64,000 nt of DNA from Haloechinothrix alba (GTDB taxonomy: Bacteria; Actinomycetota; Actinomycetes; Mycobacteriales; Pseudonocardiaceae): contig NZ_FZNW01000015.1 of assembly GCF_900188115.1 (NCBI RefSeq), positions 1-64,000 on the forward strand, in the 5' to 3' direction. The position numbers were made by a program, and so were the translations under genes. Positions 27,722 to 39,631 of the stretch are shown in pieces (position 1 is the stretch's first letter; every line of letters begins with the position of its first letter). The notes beneath the pieces were generated by a model. It was given only the letters and a program-made list of their open reading frames with translations, made no database searches and had not been told where the DNA came from.

Positions 27722-28882
27722 GTGCGCATCGCGATCGTGACCGAGTCCTTCCTGCCCCAGGTCAACGGCGTAACCAACTCGGTGTTGCGGGTGCTCGAAC
27801 ACCTGCGTGCCGCTGGGCACCGGACCCTCGTGATCGCACCGGGCTCCGGTATGGAGTGGTACGGGGACACGCGGGTCGTCCGGCTGCCCGCTGTGCAGCT
27901 ACCCGCCGTGAAGTCGTTGCCGGTCGGGTTGCCGACAAGGGCGTTGGACGCGGCACTGGAGGAGTTCGGCCCGGACGTGGTGCACCTCGCGTCCCCGTTC
28001 GTGGTGGGGGCGCGTGGCGCGCAGGCGGCGCGCCGTCTCGGCGTGCCGAGCGTGGCCGTCTACCAGACCGATGTCGCGGGTTTCGCCGACTCGTACGGGC
28101 TGGGATTCGCGCGCCGGGCGGCGTGGCGATGGATCAGGCGGCTGCACAGCACTGTCGACCGTACGCTCGCCCCCTCCACGGAGTCGGCTCGGCAACTGCA
28201 CGAGCACGGCGTGCCGCGGGTGCACCTGTGGCGGCGCGGGGTGGACGTCTCGCGGTTCTCTCCCGAGCTCGCCGACCGCGGCCTGCGGGCGGCGCTGGCT
28301 CCGCACGGTGAGCTGCTGGTGGGGTTCGTCGGGCGGCTGGCACCGGAGAAGGAGGTGGACAGGCTGGCCGCGCTGGAGAACGTCCCCGGCGTGCGGTTGG
28401 TCGTGGTCGGGGACGGTCCGGCGCGGGAGGCTCTGCGCCGGCGCATGCCGGGTGCGGCGTTCCTCGGGGCTCGCTACGGGGACGAGCTGGCTGCCGTGTA
28501 CGCGAGCCTGGACGTGTTCGTGCACACGGGCCCGCACGAGACGTTCTGCCAGACGGTCCAGGAAGCGATGGCCTCGGGCGTGCCCGTGCTGGCTCCTGCC
28601 GCGGGCGGTCCGATGGACCTGGTGCGTGACGGCGTGACCGGCTACCTGCTCCCCGTGGAGCGGGGCGCGTTCCGAGCTGCCCTGCTCGGCCGGATCGATC
28701 AGCTCGCAGACGACCGGTCGCGTGCCGGCATGGGTGCGCGCGGGCGAGCCACCGTACGCGCGCGCACCTGGCAGGCGGTCTGCGCCGAGCTGCTCGTGCA
28801 CTACGGCGACGTCACCGGCTCGCCGGTGAGCCCCGGCGGTGACGCCGTCGAGGACGGGTACGCGGGACGGATGAGCGCGTAG
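27722..28882 (+). CDS. GT4 glycosyltransferase, MgtA/PimB-like mannosyltransferase
   Basis: The 386-residue protein has the GT-B two-domain fold. The N-terminal acceptor domain begins VRIAIVTESFLPQVNGVTNS. The C-terminal nucleotide-sugar domain has GFVGRLAPEKEVDRL and the EX7E-like GPHETFCQTVQEAMASGVP. Actinobacterial relatives (M. tuberculosis Rv0557) add mannose from GDP-mannose to glycolipids of the cell envelope, and that gene also lies between menD and menG. The exact acceptor is inferred only. The GTG start at 27722 is chosen because it begins the conserved first strand. The 180 bp before it are non-coding. Confidence 0.88.
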   Translation: MRIAIVTESFLPQVNGVTNSVLRVLEHLRAAGHRTLVIAPGSGMEWYGDTRVVRLPAVQLPAVKSLPVGLPTRALDAALEEFGPDVVHLASPFVVGARGAQAARRLGVPSVAVYQTDVAGFADSYGLGFARRAAWRWIRRLHSTVDRTLAPSTESARQLHEHGVPRVHLWRRGVDVSRFSPELADRGLRAALAPHGELLVGFVGRLAPEKEVDRLAALENVPGVRLVVVGDGPAREALRRRMPGAAFLGARYGDELAAVYASLDVFVHTGPHETFCQTVQEAMASGVPVLAPAAGGPMDLVRDGVTGYLLPVERGAFRAALLGRIDQLADDRSRAGMGARGRATVRARTWQAVCAELLVHYGDVTGSPVSPGGDAVEDGYAGRMSA

Positions 28883-28971
28883 GGCGCGCGGCAGGCTGCG
28901 GACGCGGAAGCCGGGGCGCTCGCACTGCCCGCGCGTACCGCCGGTGGGGCAGGGTTACTAGGCTGCTCACT

Positions 28972-29667
28972 ATGTCGCGCGCCAATCTGGACAAGGACCC
29001 CCGCGAGGTCGCGGCGATGTTCGATGACGTAGCGAAGGGGTACGACCGCGCGAACTCGGCGATGACCTTCGGGTTCGACCGGCGCTGGCGCAACGTCGCC
29101 GCGAACATCCTGGACGCCACCCACGGTGATCGCGTGCTCGACCTTGCCGCGGGAACCGGGGTGTCCACCGCCGAGTTCGCCAGGCACGGCGCGTGGTGCG
29201 TCGCGGCCGATTTCTCGGTGGAGATGCTGCGCAACGGCAAGCAGCGCGGCGTGCCGATGGTGGCCGCGGACGCGCTGCGGCTGCCGTTCGCCGACGAGTC
29301 GTTCGACGCCGCGGCGATCCTGTTCGGCCTGCGCAACTTCGTGGACACCGCTGCCGCGCTCGCCGAGGTCGCTCGGGTGGTCAAACCGGGTGGCCGGCTG
29401 GTGATCTGCGAGGTTTCCACCCCGCCCAACCCGCTGATGCGGTTCCTGCACACCAAGTTCCTCATGCGCGTGCTGACCTGGTTCGGTAAGCGGGTCTCGT
29501 CGAACCCGGACGCGTACTCCTACCTCGCCGAGTCGATGGCCGCGTGGCCGCAGCAGCGCGAGCTCGGCGAGATCATCGCCGCTGCCGGCTGGTCCGGTGT
29601 CGAATGGCTGAACGTCACCTTCGGGGTGGTCGCGATCCACCGCGCTGTCAAGCCGGAGCAGGAGTGA
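28972..29667 (+). CDS. menG: Demethylmenaquinone methyltransferase
   Basis: MenG (UbiE family) methylates demethylmenaquinone with S-adenosylmethionine, giving menaquinone. The 231-residue protein has the motif I loop VLDLAAGTGVST (about 45-56), MFDDVAKGYDRAN near the N-terminus and the post-I acidic region. GLRNFVDTAAAL and the C-terminal NVTFGVVAIH region are UbiE signatures. The ATG at 28972 begins the conserved start. It lies about 90 bp after the mannosyltransferase gene and about 60 bp before menJ, in probable co-transcription. Confidence 0.95.
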   Translation: MSRANLDKDPREVAAMFDDVAKGYDRANSAMTFGFDRRWRNVAANILDATHGDRVLDLAAGTGVSTAEFARHGAWCVAADFSVEMLRNGKQRGVPMVAADALRLPFADESFDAAAILFGLRNFVDTAAALAEVARVVKPGGRLVICEVSTPPNPLMRFLHTKFLMRVLTWFGKRVSSNPDAYSYLAESMAAWPQQRELGEIIAAAGWSGVEWLNVTFGVVAIHRAVKPEQE

Positions 29668-29725
29668 CGGCACGTGTGACCCACGGGCCGGGGGACACCG
29701 AGCGTGCCCGGGCTAGGGTGGCGCC

Positions 29726-31021
29726 ATGAGCACGGCGAGTCGGCGTCGTCCCGACGAGGACGCGGAGGTCATTGTTGTCGGTGCGGGCCCTGCGGGGGCG
29801 ACCGTGGCGACCTACCTCGCCCGCGCGGGTGTCGATGTCCTTGTACTGGAGAAGACCACGTTTCCCAGGGACAAGGTGTGCGGGGACGGCTTGACCCCGC
29901 GCGGGGTCAAGCAGCTGATCGACCTCGGGATCGACACGCGCGAGGAAGCGGGCTGGGTGCACAGCAGGGGCCTGCGCATCCTCGCGGGCGAGCACACCAT
30001 CGAGCTGGACTGGCCGGAGCTGAGCAACTACCCGCCCTACGGGGTCTCGCGCACCCGCCACGACTTCGACGAGCTGCTCGCCCGTACCGCCGAGCGTGCG
30101 GGGGCGAGGTTGCAGGAGCGCACGGCGGTGACCGAAGCGATCACCGAGGAGCGCACCGGCAGGGTCGTCGGGGTGCGCGGCAAGTTCGGGCCGGACAAGG
30201 AGCCGGTGGCCTACCGCGCGCCGCTGGTGCTGGCCTGTGACGGCGTGTCGGCCCGGCTCGCGCTGTCGGTCGGGATCGACAAGCTCGACAACCGGCCGAT
30301 GGGCGTGGCGGTCCGGCGTTACTACAAGAGCCCGAAGCACGACGACCCGATGATCGAGGGTCACCTGGAGCTGTGGGACCGGCGTGACCCGGACGACCCC
30401 AGGTTGCTGCCCGGCTACGGATGGGCGTTCCCGCTCGGCGACGGCACCGTCAACGTGGGGCTGGGTATCCTGTCGACGAGCAAGGCGTTCCGGAACACCG
30501 ACTACCGGGCCCTGATGCGTTCGTGGCTGGACTCCACCCCTCAGGAGTGGGGGTTCCGGGAGGAGAACGCGATCGGCCGGATCGGTGGCGCGGGCCTGCC
30601 GATGGGGTTCAACCGCACCCCGCACTACCGCAACGGCCTGCTGTTACTCGGGGACGCCGGGGGGATGGTCAGCCCGTTCAACGGGGAAGGCATCTCCGCG
30701 GCGATGGAGTCGGCCCAGCTGGCCGCCGAGTGCGTCGTACAGGCACTCGCCCGGCCCGAGGGGCCGTCTAGGGAACGTGCCCTGCAGGGCTATCCGCGGG
30801 CGCTGTCCGAGGAGATGGGTGGCTACTACCGGCTGGGTAACCTGTTCGCCAAGGCGATCGGCAACCCGAAGGTGATGCGCGCGTCGACGAAGTACGGGCT
30901 GCGCATCAAGAGCCTCCTCCCGCTGATCTACAAGGGTATGTCGGGCTGTTACCAGACGCGGGGCGGCGACGCGGTGGATCGCCTGATCACGACGGCGTCC
31001 CGGCTGACTCCGAGCGCGTAG
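29726..31021 (+). CDS. menJ: Menaquinone isoprenyl-chain reductase (geranylgeranyl reductase family)
   Basis: The 431-residue flavoprotein begins with a Rossmann FAD site (VVGAGPAGATVATYLARAG, about 16-34). It also has the geranylgeranyl reductase motif KVCGDGLTPRG and the second FAD motif GDAGGMVSPFNGEGISAAME. In M. tuberculosis the neighbouring homologue (Rv0561c, MenJ) saturates one isoprene unit of menaquinone-9. Position right after menG supports the same role, so this organism probably makes partly hydrogenated menaquinone. It is the last gene before the nuo leader; a hairpin at 31049 probably ends the transcript. Confidence 0.92.
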   Translation: MSTASRRRPDEDAEVIVVGAGPAGATVATYLARAGVDVLVLEKTTFPRDKVCGDGLTPRGVKQLIDLGIDTREEAGWVHSRGLRILAGEHTIELDWPELSNYPPYGVSRTRHDFDELLARTAERAGARLQERTAVTEAITEERTGRVVGVRGKFGPDKEPVAYRAPLVLACDGVSARLALSVGIDKLDNRPMGVAVRRYYKSPKHDDPMIEGHLELWDRRDPDDPRLLPGYGWAFPLGDGTVNVGLGILSTSKAFRNTDYRALMRSWLDSTPQEWGFREENAIGRIGGAGLPMGFNRTPHYRNGLLLLGDAGGMVSPFNGEGISAAMESAQLAAECVVQALARPEGPSRERALQGYPRALSEEMGGYYRLGNLFAKAIGNPKVMRASTKYGLRIKSLLPLIYKGMSGCYQTRGGDAVDRLITTASRLTPSA

Positions 31022-31048
31022 GCACCGCTGTCCCGCTCGGCGGCCTCA

Positions 31049-31065
31049 CCCGCGCCGTGCGCGGG
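31049..31065 (+). terminator. Hairpin after menJ
   Basis: CCCGCGC (31049-31055) pairs with GCGCGGG (31059-31065) across a 3-base loop, 28 bp after the menJ stop. It is short and lacks a T tract, so it is a modest candidate. Confidence 0.45.
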
Positions 31066-31338
31066 ACCCGCCCGGTCATCACGGCGGTGCCGTTGGTCAC
31101 GGCGGCGTCGCGCCGTAAAAGCCGTGTGATCTTTCTCGCGTCTCCGGTTCGGCGCTCGTGACTGCCCGGTGCCGCGCGCCGCCTGCGCGGCGTATCTCCC
31201 GGGTGACCACGTCGTTCCCGCTGCGCTCGGCGGCGACGTCACCGATGCGGGGTGAGGACCCTGCGGGAGACGAATCGTGTTCGAAAGGGGGGCCAGGTCA
31301 CAACCGGCGTAATGTGCGTCCTAGACTACGGCCAGATC

Positions 31339-31356
31339 TTGTGAACGCGTTCACAA
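31339..31356. promoter_or_regulatory. Rex operator, site 1 (nuo operon)
   Basis: TTGTGAACGCGTTCACAA is a perfect 18-bp palindrome. It fits the published Rex consensus TTGTGAA-N4-TTCACAA used by the NADH/NAD+-sensing repressor of Gram-positive bacteria. It lies about 190 bp upstream of nuoA and just after a possible -10 box (TAGACT, 31322-31327), where a bound repressor could block transcription. Confidence 0.88.
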
Positions 31357-31370
31357 CGCTGTGCGCATGC

Positions 31371-31388
31371 TTGTGAACGGATTCACAA
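31371..31388. promoter_or_regulatory. Rex operator, site 2 (nuo operon)
   Basis: TTGTGAACGGATTCACAA has perfect Rex half-sites around a non-palindromic CGGA spacer. Its centre is 32 bp from that of site 1, close to three helical turns. Two Rex dimers could therefore bind the same face of the DNA. Confidence 0.86.
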
Positions 31389-31547
31389 GACGTCCGCCGG
31401 TTCGCGGCCCGCCCGGGCGGGTGGTTGACCGGTAACCCGTTGGGGCCGGACGTGATCCGGGTCTCTTAGGGTGCCCCGCAGAGACTGCGGAACAGGACAG
31501 GAACGCCCAGCCGGCAAGGGCTGTGTCCGGAGCAGGAAAGGACGACG

Positions 31548-31991
31548 GTGCCAATGCTCGAGGCCGAGCCAGCCGCAGCAGCCACCGACGTATGGCACTT
31601 CGCGCAGGAAGCGGGAGTCACCAGCAGCGTCGAGACCTATCTCCCGCTGGTGCTGCTCCTCGCGCTTTCCACGGGGTTCGCGCTCTTCTCGGTCGTGATC
31701 GCCCCGCTGGTCGGGCCGAAGCGCTACAACTCGGCCAAGGTCGAACCGTACGAGTGCGGTATCGAGGCGTCCCCTCAACCGGTGGTCGGTGGTGGCCGGA
31801 TCCCGGTGAAGTTCTACCTGACCGGGATGCTGTTCATCCTGTTCGACATCGAGATGGTCTTTCTCTACCCGTACGCGGTCGCTGCCGACTCGATCGGCCT
31901 GTTCGGTTTCGTCGCCGTCACGATCTTCATCGTCGCGATCACCGTCCCGTACGTGTACGAGTGGGCGCGAGGGGGCTTGGAATGGGATTGA
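31548..31991 (+). CDS. nuoA: NADH-quinone oxidoreductase subunit A
   Basis: NuoA is a small membrane subunit at the junction between the peripheral and membrane arms of complex I. The 147-residue protein has three transmembrane helices. The conserved loop KVEPYECGIEASPQ (about 65-78) and FDIEMVFLYPYA in helix 2 are diagnostic. The GTG at 31548 and ATG at 31554 are both possible; AGGAAAGGA at 31534-31542 suits either. It opens a 14-gene operon in standard nuoA-N order downstream of the two Rex sites. Confidence 0.97.
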   Translation: MPMLEAEPAAAATDVWHFAQEAGVTSSVETYLPLVLLLALSTGFALFSVVIAPLVGPKRYNSAKVEPYECGIEASPQPVVGGGRIPVKFYLTGMLFILFDIEMVFLYPYAVAADSIGLFGFVAVTIFIVAITVPYVYEWARGGLEWD

Positions 31992-32078
31992 TCGCGCGTC
32001 ACCCGCGCTCGCGTGCGTGGCTCGGTGCGCACGCGGTGTGTACGACCCGCAGTCGAGCCGAGCAGGGAGGGACCCATC

Positions 32079-32720
32079 ATGGGGCTTGAGGAGAAGCTAC
32101 CGAGCGGGATCATGCTGGCCAGCGTGGAGAAGCTGGCCAACTGGTCGCGACAGTCCTCGTTGTGGCCCGCGACCTTCGGGCTGGCTTGCTGCGCGATCGA
32201 GATGATGACCACCGGCGGTCCGCGCTACGACCTGTCCCGCTTCGGCATGGAGGTCTTCCGCGCGTCGCCGCGGCAGGCCGACCTGATGATCGTGGCCGGG
32301 CGGGTGAGCCAGAAGATGGCCCCTGTCCTGCGGCAGATCTACGACCAGATGTCCGAGCCCAAGTGGGTGCTGTCCATGGGCGTCTGTGCCTCGTCCGGCG
32401 GGATGTTCAACAACTACGCCATCGTGCAGGGTGTCGACCACGTCGTTCCCGTCGACATGTACCTGCCGGGTTGCCCGCCCCGGCCCGAGATGTTGATCGA
32501 CGCGATCATGAAGCTGCACGCGAAGATCAACGAGGAGCCGATGGGGCCGCGGCGGGCCGAGGAGAAGGCCGAACGCGGTGAGGAGCTCCCGCTTCCGCCG
32601 TCGTCGGTGAAACACGCCCCCAAGTCCACCCGCGAAGCGCGGCTGGCAGAGGTCCCCGCCAACGAGGTAGAGGGGCGACGTCGTAGCACCATCCCGCTCG
32701 AGCTGCTTGAGGAGCGATGA
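32079..32720 (+). CDS. nuoB: NADH-quinone oxidoreductase subunit B
   Basis: NuoB holds iron-sulfur cluster N2, which passes electrons to menaquinone. The cluster ligands are seen in [20 protein letters not shown] and PGCPPRPE. The ATG at 32079 has a GGGAGGG ribosome site; an upstream in-frame extension lacks one. The protein has 213 residues and a charged C-terminal tail of about 50 residues beyond the conserved core ([11 protein letters not shown] onward), longer than in many bacteria. Confidence 0.97.
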   Translation: MGLEEKLPSGIMLASVEKLANWSRQSSLWPATFGLACCAIEMMTTGGPRYDLSRFGMEVFRASPRQADLMIVAGRVSQKMAPVLRQIYDQMSEPKWVLSMGVCASSGGMFNNYAIVQGVDHVVPVDMYLPGCPPRPEMLIDAIMKLHAKINEEPMGPRRAEEKAERGEELPLPPSSVKHAPKSTREARLAEVPANEVEGRRRSTIPLELLEER

Positions 32721-32726
32721 GGCAGC

Positions 32727-33599
32727 GTGACCGAACCTGACGAACCCACCACACCCACCACCGACTCGAGCGCCGCCGATGCGGGCTCCGACGGCGGCTC
32801 CGGCACGCAGGGGCCGGCCGCGCAGCCCGACGAGGTGGCGGAGAGCAAGCCACAGCCGGGCGGCACCCAGTCCAGTGCCGAGCGCAGCGGCGGTAACGGT
32901 GGCGACAGCCTCGAGCCGTATGGCGCGCGCCCGGCCGAGCCGGTGGTCGCCGGCCGCGCGCGCAGGGGGATGTTCGGTGTCTCCGGGACGGGGGACACCT
33001 CCGGTTACGGCGGGCTCCGCCTGCCCGCGTACGTCCCGCCCGCTGCCGAACGGCCCTACGGCGGCTGGTTCGACGAGTTCGTCGACGATTTCCTTGCCGC
33101 GCTGGACGAGAACGGGATCCCGCGCGATGCGATCCAGCAGATCACGGTCGACCGTGGCGAGATCACCTTCTACGTGCGGCGGGAGCATCTCGTCGGTGTC
33201 TGCCGCACGCTGCGTGACGACGGCGCGCTGCGTTTCGAGTTCTGCAGCTCGGTCTCCGGTGTCGACTTCGGGGAGGATGTGCCGCAGCGGCTGCACTCCA
33301 CCTACCACCTGACCTCGATGACCTACCGCAGGAGGATCCGGCTCGAGGTCTGCGTGGACGTCGACGACCCGCATGTTCCGTCCATCGTGGACGTCTATCC
33401 GGCAGCGGACTGGCAGGAGCGAGAGGCCTGGGACATGTTCGGCATCATCTACGACGGCCATCCGGGCCTGACCCGCATCCTGATGCCCGATGACTGGGAA
33501 GGGCACCCGCAGCGGAAGGACTACCCGCTCGGCGGTATCCCCGTGGAGTACAAGGGCACCGAGGTTCCTCCCCCCGACCAGCGGAGGGCGTACTCATGA
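32727..33599 (+). CDS. nuoC: NADH-quinone oxidoreductase subunit C
   Basis: NuoC is a structural subunit of the peripheral arm near the quinone site. The conserved domain begins near residue 100. It ends in the family signature with [19 protein letters not shown] and [15 protein letters not shown]. The first about 95 residues are low-complexity, rich in Ser, Asp, Gly and Pro, and are not part of the core fold. The GTG start at 32727 is six bases after the nuoB stop. It overlaps nuoD (ATGA). Confidence 0.96.
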   Translation: MTEPDEPTTPTTDSSAADAGSDGGSGTQGPAAQPDEVAESKPQPGGTQSSAERSGGNGGDSLEPYGARPAEPVVAGRARRGMFGVSGTGDTSGYGGLRLPAYVPPAAERPYGGWFDEFVDDFLAALDENGIPRDAIQQITVDRGEITFYVRREHLVGVCRTLRDDGALRFEFCSSVSGVDFGEDVPQRLHSTYHLTSMTYRRRIRLEVCVDVDDPHVPSIVDVYPAADWQEREAWDMFGIIYDGHPGLTRILMPDDWEGHPQRKDYPLGGIPVEYKGTEVPPPDQRRAYS

Positions 33600-35023
33600 G
33601 CAACAACGACAGTGCCAACGGCTCCGGCGACGCGCGCGCACACGACGCCACGCTGCACGACAAGGGGCTGGCGGATGTGACCACGGGCGTGGACACCAGC
33701 CCGGAGGGCTCGGAAAGCGACCCCTACGCCCAGTACAGGGACACGACCGAAGGCAGGGTCTTCACCGTCACCGGTGGTGACTGGGACGAGGCCATGGCCG
33801 ACGTCGGCGGGGACGAGCGGATCGTGATGAACCTCGGCCCGCAACACCCGTCCACGCACGGGGTGCTGCGGCTGGTGGTCGAGATCGAAGGTGAGACCGT
33901 CACCAACCTGCGCACGGTCGTGGGGTACCTGCACACCGGTATCGAGAAGAACACCGAGGTCCGCAACTGGACGCAGGGCGTCACCTTCGTGACACGAATG
34001 GACTACCTGGCACCCCTGTCCAACGAGGCCGCGTACTGCATGGGTGTCGAGAAGCTGCTCGGCCTGGAGATCCCGCGCCGGGCGCAGGTGATCCGCGTGC
34101 TGTTGCTCGAGCTCAACAGGATCAGCTCGCACATGGTCGCGCTGGCTACAGGTGGCATGGAGCTGGGCGCACTCACCGCGATGACCGCCGGGTTCCGGGA
34201 ACGCGAGGAGGTCCTGCACCTGCTCGAGTACCTCACAGGGCAGCGGATGAACCACTCGTACATCCGGCCGGGCGGTCTGGCCCAGGACGTTCCGGAGGAC
34301 ACGCCGGAGAAGGTCGGCGAGTTCGTCAAGCTGATGAAGAAGCGGCTGCCGGACTACGACAGGATGCTCACCGGCCAGCCGATCTGGCAGAACCGCCTGA
34401 AGGGCGTCGGCTACCTGCCGGTCGATGCGTGCCTGGCGCTCGGCGCGAGCGGTCCGATACTGCGCGCTGCCGGGCTCGGATGGGACCTGCGCAAGACCGA
34501 GCCCTACCTCGGCTACGAGGAGTACGACTTCGAGGTGCCGGTCTCCAACGACGCCGACGCCTTCGCGCGGTACGTGCTGCGGGTCGAGGAGATCCACCAG
34601 TCGTTGCGGATCATCGAGCAGGCCGTGCAGAAGCTGGAGCCGGGACCGGTGATGGTCTCCGACCAGAAGATCGCCTGGCCCGCCCAGCTGTCGGTGGCCT
34701 CCGACGGGATCGGCAACTCGCTGGATCACGTGCGCAACATCATGGGCCAGTCGATGGAGGCGTTGATCCACCATTTCAAACTCGTGACCGAAGGCTTCAG
34801 CGTGCCGCCCGGCCAGGTCTACACCGCGGTCGAGTCGCCACGCGGCGAGCTCGGGTACCACATGGTTTCGGACGGCGGTACGCGACCGATGCGGGTTCAC
34901 GTGCGTGACCCCAGTTTCGTGAACCTGCAGTCCATGCCGGCGATGTCGGAAGGGGGGATGGTCGCGGACGTCATCGCGGCCGTCGCCTCGCTTGATCCGG
35001 TGATGGGAGGGTGTGATCGGTGA
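33596..35023 (+). CDS. nuoD: NADH-quinone oxidoreductase subunit D
   Basis: NuoD forms the menaquinone-binding pocket with NuoB. The 49-kDa family core starts near residue 75 ([16 protein letters not shown]). It includes [21 protein letters not shown]-type and SRGELGYH-like motifs, the last seen here as [15 protein letters not shown]. About 60 N-terminal residues are polar and probably disordered. The 475-residue protein overlaps nuoC and nuoE, consistent with translational coupling in the operon. Confidence 0.97.
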   Translation: MSNNDSANGSGDARAHDATLHDKGLADVTTGVDTSPEGSESDPYAQYRDTTEGRVFTVTGGDWDEAMADVGGDERIVMNLGPQHPSTHGVLRLVVEIEGETVTNLRTVVGYLHTGIEKNTEVRNWTQGVTFVTRMDYLAPLSNEAAYCMGVEKLLGLEIPRRAQVIRVLLLELNRISSHMVALATGGMELGALTAMTAGFREREEVLHLLEYLTGQRMNHSYIRPGGLAQDVPEDTPEKVGEFVKLMKKRLPDYDRMLTGQPIWQNRLKGVGYLPVDACLALGASGPILRAAGLGWDLRKTEPYLGYEEYDFEVPVSNDADAFARYVLRVEEIHQSLRIIEQAVQKLEPGPVMVSDQKIAWPAQLSVASDGIGNSLDHVRNIMGQSMEALIHHFKLVTEGFSVPPGQVYTAVESPRGELGYHMVSDGGTRPMRVHVRDPSFVNLQSMPAMSEGGMVADVIAAVASLDPVMGGCDR

Positions 35024-35816
35024 CCGAGGCGCACGAACAGGCGCGGTCAGCCGCGCGGGAACCGTCCGTGGACCCCGCGACCGACCCGTCGGCGGGGGAG
35101 GTCTTCGACGCGGACATCCATGCCAAGGCACGCGAGGTCATCGCGCGTTACCCGCAGTCCCGGTCGGCCCTGCTCCCCCTGCTGCACCTGGTGCAGTCGG
35201 TGCAGGGCTATGTCAGCCGGGAGGGCATCACCTTCTGCGCGCGGCATCTCGACCTGAGTGAAGCCGAGGTCAGCGGGGTCGTCACGTTCTACACGATGTA
35301 CAAGCGCCGGCCGTGTGGCCAGCACCTGGTCAGCGTGTGCACCAACACCCTGTGTGCCGCCCTCGGCGGCGACGCGGTGTATCGCAGGCTGTGCGAGCAC
35401 CTCGGCGAGGAGGGCAGGCCGCTCGGGCACGAGGAGACCGCGGGTACGCCGGGGGAGCAGGGCTCGATCACGATCGAGCACGCCGAGTGCCTCGCGGCAT
35501 GCGACCTCGCACCAGTGCTCCAGGTGAACTACGAGTACTTCGACAACCAGTCACCGGACAGCGCGGTCGAGCTGGTCGACGCGTTGCGTAACGGGGACAA
35601 GCCGGCTCCGACGCGGGGGGCGCCGCTGACGGACTTCCGTTCGGCGGAGCTGCAGCTCGCCGGGTTCTTCCCGGATGACTCCGAACAGTCCCGGTCCGAT
35701 GTTGATGCGCCGACCGCCGCCGAGGAGACGGTGCGCGGCGCGCGGCTGGCGCAGGATCGTGGCTGGACCGCCCCCGCCATGCCGGACGATGTCGCCCTGC
35801 CGGAGGTGGAGCAGAA

Positions 35817-35820
<4 letters not shown>
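35020..35820 (+). CDS. nuoE: NADH-quinone oxidoreductase subunit E
   Basis: NuoE carries the [2Fe-2S] cluster N1a of the NADH dehydrogenase module. Ligands are seen as Cys pairs in SVCTNTLCA and [11 protein letters not shown]. The GTG start overlaps the nuoD stop (GTGA). At 266 residues it is longer than the roughly 165-220 typical of the family, with an extra C-terminal tail (about residues 190-266) rich in Asp, Ala and Glu that has no motif I recognise. Confidence 0.96.
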
Positions 35821-37129
<1,309 letters not shown>

Positions 37130-37133
<4 letters not shown>

Positions 37134-39631
37134 CGATCGCACCCGAGGAACAGCAGACGCAGGTGCCGGAAGGGCATGTCAAGCTGACCATCGACGGGCA
37201 GGAGGTCATCGCTCCGGAAGGGGAGCTGGTGATCCGCACCGCCGAACGGATCGGCACCGTTATCCCGCGGTTCTGTGACCATCCCCTGCTCGACCCGGCA
37301 GGCGCGTGCCGCCAGTGCCTCGTCGAGGTCGAGGTGAACGGGCGTGCGATGCCCAAACCGCAGGCCTCCTGCACGATCGCGGTCGCGGACGGAATGGTCG
37401 TGCAGACCCAGAAGTCCTCCGAGGTCGCGAACAAGGCGCAGGAGGGGGTGATGGAGCTACTGCTCATCAACCACCCGCTGGACTGCCCGATCTGCGACAA
37501 GGGTGGCGAGTGCCCGCTGCAGAACCAGGCCATGGCGCACGGCAGGGCGACCTCTCGATTTGTCGACACCAAGCGGACCTTCCCCAAGCCGCTGTCGATC
37601 TCCTCGCAGGTGCTGCTCGACCGCGAGCGATGCGTGCAGTGCCAGCGCTGCACGCGCTTTTCCGAGCAGATCGCCGGTGACCCGTTCATCGAGATGCTGG
37701 AGCGCGGGCCGAGCCAGCAGGTCGGTACGGCGGAGACCAGCGACATCGTCGACTCCGCCTCGCACACCTCGGCGGGCGAGCCGTTCCAGAGCTACTTCTC
37801 TGGCAACACCATCCAGATCTGCCCGGTCGGCGCGCTGACCTCAGCGGAGTACCGCTTCCGCTCCCGCCCGTTCGACCTGGTCTCCGCGCCGAGCGTCTGC
37901 GAACACTGCGCCGCGGGGTGTGCCCAGCGCACCGACTTCCGGCGAGGCAAGGTGATGCGCAGGCTGGCCGGGGAGGACCCGGAGGTCAACGAGGAGTGGG
38001 ACTGCGACAAGGGTCGCTTCGCCTTCCGCTACGCCGCCGCGCGGGACCGGATCCGTAAGCCGCTCGTGCGCGACTCCGGCGACGGCGTGCTGCGGGAGGC
38101 GTCGTGGACGGAGGCGCTCCGGGTCACGTCCGAGGCGCTGCTCGGCGCGCGCGCCGGCGCGGGGGTCGGCGTGCTCAGCGGCGGTCGGCTCACCGTCGAG
38201 GACGCCTACGCCTATGCCAAGTTCGCGCGTGTGGCACTGGGTACCAATGACATCGACTTCCGCGCCCGCGCCCACTCGGACGAGGAGCTGGAGTTCCTGA
38301 CCGGCCGCGTGCTCGGGACCTCACCGGGCTCGGCGGTCAGCTACGCCGACATCGAGAAGGCTCCCGCCGTTCTGTGCGTGGCCTTCGAGCCGGAAGAGGA
38401 GTCGCCGATCGTGTTCCTGCGGCTGCGCAAGTCGGCGCGGGACCGCGGAACCAGGGTGTTCCACATCGGGCAGTGGGCGACGCCCGCTGTGCGTAAGACC
38501 TTCGGTGAGCTGCTCACCTGCGCGCCCGGTGCGGAGGCGGCCGTGCTCGACGGGATCGCCGAGCACGCCAGTGACCTCGACGAGGCACTGCGCACGGACG
38601 GCGCGCTCGTGCTGGTCGGCGAGCGGGCCGCTGAGGTCCCCGGACTGTTCGCCGCCGTGGACAGCCTGGTGCGGCGTACCGGGGCGAGGGCGGCGTGGGT
38701 GCCCCGGCGTGCCGGGGAGCGTGGCTCGCTCGACGCGGGGGCCGCACCCACGTTGCTGCCGGGTGGCATCCGGTACGACGACGAGCGCGCCAGGAACGAG
38801 CTCGAGTCGCTGTGGGGGCTCGAGGGCGGGGCGCTGCCCGCGCGGCGCGGGCGCGACACCGCGGGGATGCTCGCCGCGGCCGCGCGAGGCGAGCTGGACG
38901 CTCTCGTCGTGGGCGGGGTGGACCCCGATGACCTGCCGGACCCCGAGGGTGCGCTGCGGGCCCTCCGCGCCGCCGGATTCGTGCTCAGCATCGAGATGCG
39001 GCCGAGCCCTGTCACCGAGCTCGCCGACGTGGTCCTGCCGATCGCCCCTGCCGACGAGAAGTCCGGCAGCTACCTCAACTGGGAGGGACGTTCCCGCGGT
39101 TTCGAGGTCACCCTCGCCGGTACGGGTGCGCTCCCGGACTGCCGGTTGCTGGACACGCTGGCCGTCGAGATGGACGTCGACCTGTTCACCCAGACGCCTG
39201 CCGCGGCCGCCGCGGATCTCGCGAAGGTCTGTGAACTGCGCGGCAGCACGGCCACCGGGCAACCGGTGGAAGCGGGCTCGTCGGCGCGGCGCGAGCTCGG
39301 TACGGGGCAGGTGTGGCTCGCGACCTGGCGTGAGCTGATCGACAACGCATCCCTGCAGGTGGACGAGCCCTACCTGGCCGGAACCGCGCGGCGCGCCGTG
39401 CTGCGCCTGTCGCCTGCCACGGCGCAGCGTTTCGGTATCGAGCGGGGGAAGCCTGCGAGCGTGCACACCGAGCTCGGTACGTTGACCCTGCCCGCCGAGC
39501 TCACGGACATGCCCGATGACGTCGTCTGGGTGCCCGCACGGTCCCCGGTCTCGGTGCGTAGCGCTCTCGGGGCCGGGCACGGTGCCGCGGTCGGGCTCGC
39601 GGCGGCGAGTACAGAGGGAGACCGAGGATGA
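37130..39631 (+). CDS. nuoG: NADH-quinone oxidoreductase subunit G
   Basis: NuoG is the large iron-sulfur subunit. An N-terminal [2Fe-2S] ferredoxin domain ([19 protein letters not shown]) is followed by a His/Cys cluster region ([15 protein letters not shown]). A [4Fe-4S] site ([11 protein letters not shown]) and CEHCAAGC (N7-type) come next, and then a molybdopterin-oxidoreductase-like domain with no visible cofactor role. The ATG at 37130 overlaps the nuoF stop; the longer frame would intrude into nuoF. The 833-residue length is normal. Confidence 0.97.

Larger units (their letters stand above)
31022..31547. other. Regulatory gap before the nuo operon
   Basis: This 526-bp gap contains a hairpin after menJ, two Rex-type operators (31339-31388), a possible -10 element TAGACT just upstream of them (31322-31327), and a leader with a small hairpin (CCGCAG, 31477-31482, with CTGCGG, 31486-31491). 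No coding gene is seen. Confidence 0.7.
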
